This document shows positions 8,600 to 16,322 of a DNA stretch of 64,000 bases, piece after piece. Every line of letters begins with the position of its first letter. The first letter of the stretch is position 1. The notes under the pieces were generated by a model that saw only the letters and a program-made list of their open reading frames with translations, searched no databases and had not been told where the DNA came from. This DNA is from Paenibacillus phyllosphaerae (lineage in GTDB: Bacteria; Bacillota; Bacilli; Paenibacillales; Paenibacillaceae), in contig NZ_JACHXK010000014.1 in NCBI RefSeq assembly GCF_014192105.1, positions 122,343 to 186,342 of the forward strand, read 5' to 3'. A program made the translations under genes and the position numbers.

Positions 8600-9436
8600 C
8601 TATGGCGTCTTCACTACGGCTTGGCCGCCGGCTTCGATCGGAGCGGCGCCCTTGACCGGGTACAACCGCTGCATCAGTAAGGTCTGGGCGATCATGAACA
8701 ATCCGCCCGTCACCCAGTAGAGCGAGATGGCTGCAGGCGCCGAGAAGGCGAACACCGCCATCATAATCGGCGACAAGAAGCCCATCATGGCCATCGGTCC
8801 CGTCAGCTTCTGGTCCACGGTACGCTGCGAAACCTTGAATTGCACGAAGTAGACGACTGCGGCCAGGATCGGCAGCACGATATCCGTCGAGCCGAGCTTG
8901 AACCACAAGAAGCTGTGGGAGGCCACTTCCGGCGTCAGCTTAATGGCGGAGTACAGCCCGGATAGAATCGGCAGCTGGATCAGCATCGGCAAGCATCCCA
9001 TCGCAAGCGGATTGACCTGGTGCTTGGAGTATAGCTGCATCGTCTCCTGCTGAAGCTTCTGCCTGGATTCGGCGTCCGTCTTGCCTTTATACTTCTCCTG
9101 CAGCGCCTTGAGCTCAGGCTGCAGAACGGACATCTTCTGGCGCATCGCCATCTGGGAGCGGTACTGGCGCAAGAACAGCGGCAGCAGCACGATCCGGATG
9201 ATCACGGTGACGGCCATGACGGCCAGGCCGTAGCTGCCTTGCAGGAAGCTCGCTAGTTCCTGAATGCACCACGATAACGGGTAGATCACATAATGGTTAA
9301 ACAGCCCTGGCGTACTGCTGTCGATCGTGGACTGGTTCATGCCGCAGCCGCTGAGCAGCAGCAATCCGAATAGCGCTAGGATGACCAGCAAACGGCGATT
9401 GGTGGTAAAGGCGGCGAATACATCGTTCTTCTTCAT
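8600..9436 (-). CDS. yidC: Membrane protein insertase YidC/OxaA
   Basis: 278 residues with a lipoprotein-type signal (LLLLSGC, C31) and about five membrane segments, as in Gram-positive YidC1/YidC2. The intramembrane Arg essential in Bacillus YidC is present (R81 in IIRIVLLPL), followed by the positively charged cytoplasmic loop with its coiled-coil (about 90-140). It inserts and folds membrane proteins alone or with SecYEG. The start at 9436 has an excellent GAGGAGG site, but that site is buried in a predicted hairpin (9443-9481) and overlapped by an upstream small membrane ORF, an arrangement like the MifM control of B. subtilis yidC2. It is transcribed leftward towards the bidirectional terminator at 8519-8584. 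Confidence 0.95.
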   Translation of the reverse strand: MKKNDVFAAFTTNRRLLVILALFGLLLLSGCGMNQSTIDSSTPGLFNHYVIYPLSWCIQELASFLQGSYGLAVMAVTVIIRIVLLPLFLRQYRSQMAMRQKMSVLQPELKALQEKYKGKTDAESRQKLQQETMQLYSKHQVNPLAMGCLPMLIQLPILSGLYSAIKLTPEVASHSFLWFKLGSTDIVLPILAAVVYFVQFKVSQRTVDQKLTGPMAMMGFLSPIMMAVFAFSAPAAISLYWVTGGLFMIAQTLLMQRLYPVKGAAPIEAGGQAVVKTP

Positions 9437-9728
9437 TGAAATCCTCCTCGTTGTTGTCTGGCGTCAGCAGCAACGAGGGGGAACAGGCCGTTATGTCATC
9501 GTCAGGCGCTTCCTTACGCTTCACCTTCCGAACGAGCCAATCGATGATCGGCACGTTCCTGATGTCCAGATTGGGCCATACCAACGTCAGCGTCTGGTAG
9601 AGCCCGTCCCGGTCCCAATCCAGTCGCTCGCTCGGCTGCAAGCGATGCGCGTAGGCATAGACGAACGAGTAGAGCAAGCTGACCGACAGCAAGTACGGGA
9701 ACAGTTCCTGTAATTCGAATTCGAACAA
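9297..9728 (-). CDS. Small membrane ORF overlapping yidC; putative MifM-like ribosome-arrest leader
   Basis: The frame reads from a TTG at 9728 (AGGGGGT, 7-nt spacing; a GTG at 9737 overlaps that site and is less likely) to a stop at 9297 inside yidC. The first 28 residues form one hydrophobic segment. Downstream comes IIDW-LVRKVKR-KEAPDDD (with the TTG start, Trp 64, RK 67-68, acidic cluster 76-78). As I recall B. subtilis MifM, its arrest region has the same order: Trp, Arg-Lys-Val, Pro, then an acidic cluster. Together with the hairpin over the yidC ribosome binding site this suggests a nascent-chain sensor of YidC activity. Residues after about 95 merely overlap yidC out of frame and look non-functional. 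Unlike MifM the frame does not close before yidC. The function is inferred, not shown. Confidence 0.6.
   Translation of the reverse strand: MFEFELQELFPYLLSVSLLYSFVYAYAHRLQPSERLDWDRDGLYQTLTLVWPNLDIRNVPIIDWLVRKVKRKEAPDDDITACSPSLLLTPDNNEEDFNEEERCIRRLYHQSPFAGHPSAIRIAAAQRLRHEPVHDRQQYARAV
9443..9481 (-). promoter_or_regulatory. Hairpin sequestering the yidC ribosome binding site
   Basis: In the yidC mRNA, positions 9481-9471 pair with 9453-9443 over 11 positions with one mismatch (core CCTCGTTG with CAACGAGG) around a 17-nt loop. The 3' arm contains the GAGGAGG Shine-Dalgarno of yidC. The 5' arm begins 14 nt after the acidic DDD codons (9503-9495) of the upstream ORF. A ribosome paused there would prevent the stem from forming. 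Confidence 0.7.
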
Positions 9729-9774
9729 TGTATTCACCCCCTATCGTTTTTCGGTAACTACACATACGTATCTC

Positions 9775-9780
9775 ATTATA
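9775..9780 (-). promoter_or_regulatory. Candidate -10 box (TATAAT) for the leader ORF-yidC transcript
   Basis: Minus-strand TATAAT lies 47 bp upstream of the leader start, after the ctaB terminator. No strong -35 box is apparent. Confidence 0.4.
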
Positions 9781-9814
9781 ACCCGTTGCCTTTTCTTTAG
9801 GCGATAGGTTGGAC

Positions 9815-9851
9815 AAAAAATGGCTGCGCAAGCATGTCCGCCTGCACAGCC
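9815..9851 (-). terminator. Intrinsic terminator after ctaB
   Basis: GGCTG/CAGCC and GCA/TGC arms form a hairpin followed on the minus strand by six T residues. It separates ctaB from the leader-yidC unit. Confidence 0.7.
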
Positions 9852-9892
9852 ACAATCATTAGATCGAGTGCTTAACTTTCACGCTGACAATC

Positions 9893-10822
9893 TTAGAACA
9901 GCGGCTTAATGAGCGAGTAGCCGATCACGATGAGCAGCACGATGGTGATATGGTTCAGCGAGTAAATGAACATCGTCTTCCCCCAGACGCCGTCATCCTT
10001 CTTGCGGTAGCCTCTTACGCTCAGGACCAGCCAAACGGCGCTAAGCAGCGCTGCGATAATGGCAATGACCGGGCTGAAGCTCCAGAACAGGAAGCTGGTG
10101 AGCAGCAGCAGCACGAGATAGATATTCGTCTGCACGTACGTCCGGTGAATGCCCTTAACCACCGGCAGCATCGCAACGCTTGCCGCCTTGTACTCTTCGT
10201 AACGGCGGATGGCGATCCCGTAGAAATGCGGCATTTGCCAGACGACCATCAGCGCGAACAGCGCGATAATGCTCATGTTCGTCATATCGCTGGAGATCGC
10301 GGCCCAGCCGATCAGCGGCGGCATTGCGCCGGACAAGCTGCCGACTTCCGTATTGTAGATCGTTCTGCGCTTCGTCCACATCGTATAAGGGACGACGTAC
10401 AGGAATAAGCCCAGGAAGCCGAATAACGCCGCCAGCGGGGAAGCCGCATACAGCGTAATCAGGCCGACGATCGCCATCCCGAAACCGAGAATCAATCCAT
10501 TGCGCGTATCGACGATCCCCGTTACGGTCGGACGGTTCTTCGTGCGGTCCATGATCGCGTCGATGTCCCGGTCATACAGATTATTGAAGGCGCCAGCCGA
10601 TCCGATGATCAGCGCCGCGCCGATTAAGGACAGCACGATGCTGCCGATTCTATCGAAGAAAGGAATGTCGTGAACGTACAGCGCCATACATAGGCCTGCG
10701 AACATCGCGATTAGATTTGATTTAATGATCCCGGTCTTGATCGTATCGAACAATACCTTCGAAAATGAAACTGCAGGCAGCTCTAAGCCAGCCTCCAGAT
10801 GATTGCCTTGTGCCTTATCCAT
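9893..10822 (-). CDS. ctaB: Protoheme IX farnesyltransferase (heme O synthase)
   Basis: 309 residues with about nine membrane helices of the UbiA prenyltransferase superfamily. The first Asp-rich motif is clear (N80-N-L-Y-D84-R-D-I-D88, then MDRTKNRPTV), which binds the Mg-farnesyl diphosphate. The enzyme adds a farnesyl group to heme B to make heme O for terminal oxidases. Length and motif order match CtaB/CyoE. It stands alone here; the cytochrome oxidase genes usually beside it are not in the window. About 250 bp upstream (10823-11075) contain no gene. Confidence 0.95.
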   Translation of the reverse strand: MDKAQGNHLEAGLELPAVSFSKVLFDTIKTGIIKSNLIAMFAGLCMALYVHDIPFFDRIGSIVLSLIGAALIIGSAGAFNNLYDRDIDAIMDRTKNRPTVTGIVDTRNGLILGFGMAIVGLITLYAASPLAALFGFLGLFLYVVPYTMWTKRRTIYNTEVGSLSGAMPPLIGWAAISSDMTNMSIIALFALMVVWQMPHFYGIAIRRYEEYKAASVAMLPVVKGIHRTYVQTNIYLVLLLLTSFLFWSFSPVIAIIAALLSAVWLVLSVRGYRKKDDGVWGKTMFIYSLNHITIVLLIVIGYSLIKPLF

Positions 10823-11034
10823 CTTTCCAAACCGCCTTTCCTCTACGCTATAGTCCTATCCTATCATAGAAGAGGCGACTTGTTCGCTTGTGAAGCAAAA
10901 CCATCATCATTCTGTCAAACAAATGTGGCACTTTTATTAAAAAATCGTCGAATGATTTGCTTTTCACTTATCGACGGCTACAGCCGCTCCCCGGATATGC
11001 ACCGAAACCGCTTTCGCCCGAGCAAGCGCAATAA

Positions 11035-11067
11035 GGCCGCTAGCAGGCATAGTGCCTGCAAGCGGCC
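11035..11067 (-). terminator. Hairpin terminator after the GH42 gene
   Basis: A 15-bp near-perfect stem (GGCCGCTAGCAGGCA with TGCCTGCAAGCGGCC) with a 3-nt loop starts 8 bp past the GH42 stop. The following minus-strand sequence is only modestly T-rich. Confidence 0.65.
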
Positions 11068-11075
11068 GTCATCGT

Positions 11076-13073
11076 TTATTCGACGATAATGTGAACGCCC
11101 CAAGGCGCAAGTTCCATCTGTCCGCCGGCGTCAACCGGACGGTCGCTCAGCAGCTCATGCCCCGATTCATGCGGATAAGCGTAATGGACAGCTTCGCTCG
11201 AATAGTTGAAGTAGTAACGCACCGTGCGTCCTGCCCGATTCGTCCCTTTCTTCACGATGAGGGGAAAAGCAGCCTGCTGCTCCACGCCCCACAGTCCGGC
11301 TTCCTTCAGCGCGCCTTCGAACACCTTGCGCATGACTGCGCCGCTCGTCATGCAGCCTACATACGTCGCCGTGCCCGCGCCATGGCGATTGCGCGTAATC
11401 GCCGCGTATTGCCCCCATTGCGGATGGTCGTAGGAAGCGAGCACCTCCGCGGTCGTCGGCGTCAGCAGTTCCATCCATGTCTGCACTTGGCCCTCTTCGG
11501 CCGCGATAGCGAATGCATGTTCCTTCAATCCGACGTTCGACGGCTCCACGAACACGCTATACGCCACGCCGCACGCCTCGTGAATGATGCCCGGCTGCTG
11601 CGCCGGGCGCACCTGCACGAGCTCGTTCGTGAATCCGGTCTTGAACGAATAGACGACATGGCCGCCTTTGCTGACGTAATCGTTCAACCGATGGAGCGTC
11701 TCGTCCGACACCGCATATAACGCCGGGACGACGATCAGCTTGTAGCGGTCCAATTGATCGCTCGATGCCGGGATGAAATCGCATCCGGCATTCAACTTAT
11801 ACAGCTCGTCGTACATCCAGCGGACCACATCGTTATACGTCTTGCCGCCCGGCAGCTTGAACCACTCCATCGCCGTGAGCGCCTCATTGCTGACCATCAC
11901 CGCTACAAGGCTCTCCTTCTTCAGATCGACCAGCTGCTCGCTCAGCCGGGCGAAATCCCGGCCGATCGTCATCGCTTCCTTGTAGACCGGATTGGGCAGG
12001 AAGTCGTGGCTGAGCAAGCCTTTCCAATACGTCTCGAACGAATTGTGGATCGAATGCCAATGCCAATAGGCGACCATATTGGCACCGGAAGCAAGGTGGC
12101 TGAACGCCAGCTGGCGCAGCTGTCCCGGGAACGGCGTCCAATCCGGGAAGGCTTGGGCCTGCGTCTCCAGCACCAGGTAGTTCGAACCTTTGAGCGATCT
12201 TGTCAGATCGCCGCCGAACGAAATTTCGATGCCGGTCAGCTTATCTTGCGACGGATGGTAAATATCTACGCCTGCGATATCGAATGTTTCCGAAGCGGCA
12301 AAATGGTCGACGGACGGCTGCACCCCGTAAGAATAGCCGCGCCATTCGAAGTCGAAGTTCTGGGTGACGAATTGATCGTCGCGCTTATATTCCCGGACAA
12401 GATCAGCCTGCCACTTCAGGAAAGAGGTGACGAGACCGCGCTGGAACTTCGCGAATTCGGCGCCGAGACTGCCGTTGATCGTGCCGACCACGGACGGGAA
12501 GTCCTCCCAGCTGTTGATGCGGTTGCTCCAATAATCGAGCCCGAATTTGCGGTTGATCGCATCCAGGCTCTCATACTGCTCGCGCATATATTTGACGAAT
12601 TGCAGCTGTACGTTCGCTCCGGCCGTATCGTAATGCTTCGTCTCGTTGTCGGTCTGATAGCCGATGATCGCCGGATGGTCCTTGACGTGGCTGAGCAGCT
12701 TGCGGATTATCCGCTCGGCATAGAACAGGTACGTCTTGTTCGTGATATCCATGATTTGGCGGGCGCCGTAGCGTCCCGGCCCTCTCGGCGTGACGGCCAG
12801 CACTTCGGGATGCTCCTTGACCATCCAGGTCGGAATCGCGTAAGTCGGCGTTCCCACGATCACGTGGATACCCGCTTCGTGCATCGCATCCAGCACCCGG
12901 TCGACCGAGCTGAAATCGAAGACGCCGTTCTGCGGCTCATGCGTGCTCCAAGTCGATTCCGCGATCCGGACGACGTTGAGGCCTGCCTCCTTCATCATCC
13001 GGATGTCTTCCGCAAGTCGGTCGTAAGGCATGTATTCATCGTAATAGGCAACGCCGAACAGCAGCTTCTCCAT
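11076..13073 (-). CDS. Beta-galactosidase, GH42
   Basis: 666 residues with the three-domain GH42 layout: TIM barrel (about 1-380), trimerisation domain (about 385-590) and C-terminal beta domain. The N-terminus (FGVAYYDEYMPYDRLAEDIRMMKEAGLNVVRI) is diagnostic. The acid/base Glu is in YQTDNETKHY and the nucleophile Glu in LVLETQAQAF. There is no signal peptide, so it acts inside the cell on imported galacto-oligosaccharides. I choose the ATG at 13073 (AAGGAG upstream); a longer frame reaching 13151 would overlap the permease gene. It is the last gene of the kinase-regulator-importer operon. Confidence 0.93.
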   Translation of the reverse strand: MEKLLFGVAYYDEYMPYDRLAEDIRMMKEAGLNVVRIAESTWSTHEPQNGVFDFSSVDRVLDAMHEAGIHVIVGTPTYAIPTWMVKEHPEVLAVTPRGPGRYGARQIMDITNKTYLFYAERIIRKLLSHVKDHPAIIGYQTDNETKHYDTAGANVQLQFVKYMREQYESLDAINRKFGLDYWSNRINSWEDFPSVVGTINGSLGAEFAKFQRGLVTSFLKWQADLVREYKRDDQFVTQNFDFEWRGYSYGVQPSVDHFAASETFDIAGVDIYHPSQDKLTGIEISFGGDLTRSLKGSNYLVLETQAQAFPDWTPFPGQLRQLAFSHLASGANMVAYWHWHSIHNSFETYWKGLLSHDFLPNPVYKEAMTIGRDFARLSEQLVDLKKESLVAVMVSNEALTAMEWFKLPGGKTYNDVVRWMYDELYKLNAGCDFIPASSDQLDRYKLIVVPALYAVSDETLHRLNDYVSKGGHVVYSFKTGFTNELVQVRPAQQPGIIHEACGVAYSVFVEPSNVGLKEHAFAIAAEEGQVQTWMELLTPTTAEVLASYDHPQWGQYAAITRNRHGAGTATYVGCMTSGAVMRKVFEGALKEAGLWGVEQQAAFPLIVKKGTNRAGRTVRYYFNYSSEAVHYAYPHESGHELLSDRPVDAGGQMELAPWGVHIIVE

Positions 13074-13092
13074 CTTCGCATGTCTCCTTCGC

Positions 13093-13920
13093 TTAACCTT
13101 TGACTGCGCCTTCCGCAATTCCGTGCATAATGAAGCGTTGGAAGAAGGCATAAATAAGAACGACTGGGATGGCCGTCAGCACAAGGGAGGCCAGAATCAG
13201 CGACCATTCCTTGTTATACTCGCCGAACAGCATGTTCGTGGAGAGGATCAAGGTATACTTGTTCACGTCCGTCAGCATGAGCAGCGGCAGCAGGAAGTCG
13301 TTCCAGATCCACAGGAAATCGAGAATCGCGATCGTCACCGTAATCGGCACGAGCAACGGGAAAATAATCAGGAAGAACGTCTGGAACTGGTTGCACCCGT
13401 CCATCTGCGCCGATTCTTCGAGCTCTCTCGGAATCGACTTGACGAAGCCGTGGTACAGGAAGACCGCCATGTTCACGCCCAGGCCGATATAGATCAGCGC
13501 AAGCCCGTACGTGCTGCCTTGCACATGCAGCGCATTGGCCATCCGGTTGAGCGGAATCATGATCGAATGGAACGGCACCAGCATGGAGGCGATGAACAGG
13601 AAGAAAATAAACCCGCTCAGCTTCCCCCCTGTCCGGGATAATTTATAGCCGGCAAGCGAGGCGCAGAACACGATGCCGCCGATGCCCAGAATCGAGATGA
13701 CGGCCGAGTTCCATGAGCTATTGAGCATATTGATTTTGGTGAACGCGTCGCTGTAGTTTTCCCAGTGGAAGGCCGTCGGCAAGGAAATGAACGATTCGAA
13801 CATTTCCCCCTGCGTCTTGACCGAGTTCACGACCGCCATATAGATCGGGAATACCGCCACCACCGCGCCGATCGCCAGCACCAAGGTAATCAGAAGAGAG
13901 CTGATTGAACGATTCCTCAT
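13093..13920 (-). CDS. Sugar ABC transporter permease (MalG-like, CUT1)
   Basis: 275 residues with six predicted membrane helices. The EAA loop with which MalG-type permeases contact the ATPase reads ESAQMDGCNQFQTFFLIIFPLL. The start overlaps the stop of the preceding permease gene by 4 bp (ATGA), with GAGGTGG before it, so the two are translationally coupled. It works with the upstream permease and binding protein; no ATPase gene is nearby, so a shared MsmX-type ATPase is likely, as in other Bacillota. Confidence 0.92.
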   Translation of the reverse strand: MRNRSISSLLITLVLAIGAVVAVFPIYMAVVNSVKTQGEMFESFISLPTAFHWENYSDAFTKINMLNSSWNSAVISILGIGGIVFCASLAGYKLSRTGGKLSGFIFFLFIASMLVPFHSIMIPLNRMANALHVQGSTYGLALIYIGLGVNMAVFLYHGFVKSIPRELEESAQMDGCNQFQTFFLIIFPLLVPITVTIAILDFLWIWNDFLLPLLMLTDVNKYTLILSTNMLFGEYNKEWSLILASLVLTAIPVVLIYAFFQRFIMHGIAEGAVKG

Positions 13921-14801
13921 GCTTCCACCTCTTTTCTCTTCATGACCGTAATTTGGACGAGCGTGAAGATCAGGATAATGACGAACAGGATGACCGATTT
14001 GGCGCTGGCATAGCCGTACCGGAAGTTATTCGAGAACGCTTCTTCGTAGATGTTCATCGTGATGACCTGCGTGCTGCGCCCAGGGCCGCCGCCGGTTAAG
14101 CCGAATACGACCTCGAACACTTTGAATGCGCCGTTCAGCGTCAGGAAAAAGCAGATCGTGATCGCATGCGTAATCATCGGCATCGTCACGCTCCGGAACG
14201 TCTGGAAGGCATTCGCCCCGTCGATGATCGCCGCTTCTTTCAAACTTTGCGGCACGCCTTGCAGCGCGGCCAGATAGATGATCATCATGTAGCCGACGCC
14301 GTTCCACAACGAGACGATCAAGATCGAGACGAACGAATATTTCGGATCGCCGATCCACGATTGGTCCAGGAAGAGCATGCTCGTTTTCTCCGCGATTTGC
14401 GGCAGTACCTGCGTGAATACGAAGGTCCACATGAAGGCGCTGATAATGGTGCTGATCATGTTCGGCATGAAGAAGATCGTGCGGAAGAATCCTTTGCTCT
14501 TCTTGCGGGATTCGATGAAGACGGCGAGCACAAGAGCAATCGCGTTCTGCAGCACGATCATGAAAAGAACGTACTTGAGCGTGAACCACAATGAATTCAC
14601 GAAGTCCGGATCATCTGTAAGCGCCTCCACAAAATTGCCGAGACCAATGAAATCGTAGCTTCTGTTCAAGCCGTTCCAATCCGTGAAGCTGTAATACATG
14701 CCGCCGATCGTCGGGACTAGCAGGAATATCGCGTATAGAATAAGTGCCGGCGCGGTGAATGCCAGCAGGGACAGATAGGTCTTGTATGCTTTGGTCGGCA
14801 T
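13917..14801 (-). CDS. Sugar ABC transporter permease (MalF-like, CUT1)
   Basis: 294 residues, six membrane helices, EAA loop around KEAAIIDGANAFQTFRSVTMPMI. The start at 14801 follows GGGGAG. It pairs with the MalG-like permease whose start overlaps its stop. It is located directly after the binding-protein gene, in the usual order of CUT1 importers. Confidence 0.92.
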   Translation of the reverse strand: MPTKAYKTYLSLLAFTAPALILYAIFLLVPTIGGMYYSFTDWNGLNRSYDFIGLGNFVEALTDDPDFVNSLWFTLKYVLFMIVLQNAIALVLAVFIESRKKSKGFFRTIFFMPNMISTIISAFMWTFVFTQVLPQIAEKTSMLFLDQSWIGDPKYSFVSILIVSLWNGVGYMMIIYLAALQGVPQSLKEAAIIDGANAFQTFRSVTMPMITHAITICFFLTLNGAFKVFEVVFGLTGGGPGRSTQVITMNIYEEAFSNNFRYGYASAKSVILFVIILIFTLVQITVMKRKEVEA

Positions 14802-14843
14802 GAACGTTCTCCCCTCTCCTTGCCAATCTTGTGTCTATAGGGC

Positions 14844-14872
14844 GGGGAAAAGGCGGCAATCGCCTCTTCCCC
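14844..14872 (-). other. Intercistronic hairpin between binding protein and permease genes
   Basis: GGGGAA-AGGCG pairs with CGCCT-TTCCCC (one mismatch). It lacks a T-run on the minus strand. Such stems after binding-protein genes often stabilise the upstream mRNA or allow only partial read-through, giving excess binding protein over permease. Confidence 0.55.
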
Positions 14873-14898
14873 TGTCTCGCATGCGGGTTAACGGAAGG

Positions 14899-16212
14899 TT
14901 ACTTGTTCACCTTGTTGAACGACTTCCACGCTTTATCCAGCGCTTTGAACACTTCGTCTTGCGACATTTGGCCCGCATAGTAGGATTGCAGATCCTTGCC
15001 GACTTCATCCTTAACCGCTTGCGGAATGGCAGGATCTTGATACGACTTGCCCGCTTTGACGTATTCGGTCGCGTCATTCACCCATGGATAGCTGTCGAAC
15101 GTGTGCACGGTAGCGATCGGGTTGAATTTGAGCGCTTGGAAGAACGCATTGGAATCCGTGTCGTCGAGCACGTAGTTCAGGAAGTCCAGCGCAACCTCTT
15201 TGTTCTTGCTCGTCTTGGAGACGGCCAGCGACGTGGAAGCGCTCAGATTAATCATCGTCGCATTCGCGTTATCGTTGATCGGCAGTGCCGCTACGCCGAA
15301 GTCCAAGTCTGGATTCGACTTGAGGATCGTCTCCGCGTACCAAGGGCCTTGCAGCCACATCGCCGCTTTGCCTGCCGCGAAAGCAGCCGCGCCGTCATCG
15401 CCGCCTACCTCGAGCGCTTTGTCCGTGCCGTTGGCATTGACCAGATCGATGACGTCGAACATCGATTTCATCTCCGAGAAGGAACCTTCGTCATTGCTCA
15501 TGCGGGTAATGAAGTCCTTCTCCGCATCTTCGGTATTAATGAGCGCGCCGGCGGCCAGCGGCAGGAACAGCTGCGGAATCCAGGACTCCTTGTACGAGAG
15601 CAGGAACGGCGTAATGTTGTTCGCGTTCAGTTTATCGACGACGGCCTTCATCTCGGTCAGCGTCGTTGGCGGCGTCAGGCTCAGGTCGGCGAACATCTTC
15701 TTGTTGTACAGATAGCCCCAGGAGAGCGTCTCGAGCGGAAGAGCCACGACTTTGCCGTCGGTCGTCGTTACGGCAGGCTTCACGCTGTCCAGCAGTTTGC
15801 CGACGAACGGCTGATCCGACAGATCTTCGAGGTAGCCGGCCTTATAGTAGGAAGGAATGTCGTTGATGGCATGAAGCGCGAAGATATCCGGCGCGTCGTT
15901 GGAAGCCAGGCGCGTCTTCAAGATCTGCGCGGCATTGTCCGCCGGCGGCATCTCGATCTGCACCGTCACGTCGATATTCTTCTCCGCCTTCTCTTTGGCC
16001 GTGAATTGGGCAATATATTTATCGTAATGTTCTTTCAATCGAGGCTGGGCCACGAACATCTTCAGAGTGACGCTCTTCGCTTCTCCGCTGCCGCTGTCGC
16101 CGCCGGCATTCCCCGTATTCGCCGCATTCCCGTTACCTGTATTGTTGGATGCGCATCCAGCCAGCAGCGAAGCTGCCATTACTGTCGTCAGAACACCTGT
16201 CCACATCTTCAT
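14899..16212 (-). CDS. Sugar ABC transporter substrate-binding lipoprotein (family 1)
   Basis: 437 residues. The signal ends in a lipobox (SLLAGC), followed by a Ser/Gly/Asn-rich linker. The rest is the SBP family 1 fold (ALHAINDIPSYYKAGYLEDLSD, AAFAAGKAAMWLQGPW, FLNYVLD). It captures the imported sugar outside the membrane for the two permeases downstream. Linkage to GH42 and to a GH30 enzyme suggests a galacto- or gluco-oligosaccharide. Three cre-like sites lie directly upstream, and the sensor kinase-regulator pair precedes it. Confidence 0.92.
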   Translation of the reverse strand: MKMWTGVLTTVMAASLLAGCASNNTGNGNAANTGNAGGDSGSGEAKSVTLKMFVAQPRLKEHYDKYIAQFTAKEKAEKNIDVTVQIEMPPADNAAQILKTRLASNDAPDIFALHAINDIPSYYKAGYLEDLSDQPFVGKLLDSVKPAVTTTDGKVVALPLETLSWGYLYNKKMFADLSLTPPTTLTEMKAVVDKLNANNITPFLLSYKESWIPQLFLPLAAGALINTEDAEKDFITRMSNDEGSFSEMKSMFDVIDLVNANGTDKALEVGGDDGAAAFAAGKAAMWLQGPWYAETILKSNPDLDFGVAALPINDNANATMINLSASTSLAVSKTSKNKEVALDFLNYVLDDTDSNAFFQALKFNPIATVHTFDSYPWVNDATEYVKAGKSYQDPAIPQAVKDEVGKDLQSYYAGQMSQDEVFKALDKAWKSFNKVNK

Positions 16213-16248
16213 CTTATTTGCGACCTCCCTTAAAGTTTAAGCTCGTTT

Positions 16249-16263
16249 TGTTTACGCTTTCAT
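16249..16263 (-). promoter_or_regulatory. CcpA cre site upstream of the sugar importer
   Basis: Minus-strand ATGAAAGCGTAAACA fits the cre consensus WTGNAANCGNWNNCW at every defined position. It lies 36 bp upstream of the binding-protein start. Confidence 0.72.
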
Positions 16264-16275
16264 TGTATAAGAAAA

Positions 16276-16290
16276 ATGAAAGCGTTTAAT
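16276..16290. promoter_or_regulatory. Second cre-like site upstream of the importer
   Basis: Plus-strand ATGAAAGCGTTTAAT matches the cre consensus with one mismatch, 27 bp from the perfect site. Confidence 0.5.
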
Positions 16291-16298
16291 TGGACGGA

Positions 16299-16313
16299 AT
16301 TAATCGCTTTCAT
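16299..16313. promoter_or_regulatory. Third cre-like site upstream of the importer
   Basis: Minus-strand ATGAAAGCGATTAAT matches with one mismatch. Three such sites within 65 bp suggest tight catabolite control, or an additional LacI-family regulator with a similar operator. Confidence 0.45.
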
Positions 16314-16322
16314 TGGACTATT

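Noticed and set aside
10990..11030. Near-palindrome CGAAACCGCTTTCG considered as a cre site
   Set aside because: It lies downstream of the GH42 gene and far upstream of ctaB, differs from the cre consensus at the ends and has no target promoter in sight.
11754..13103. 449-codon open frame opposite the GH42 gene, and similar frames opposite the GH30, binding-protein and GH67 genes
   Set aside because: All are antisense to genes with intact catalytic motifs; their length reflects codon bias of the real gene.
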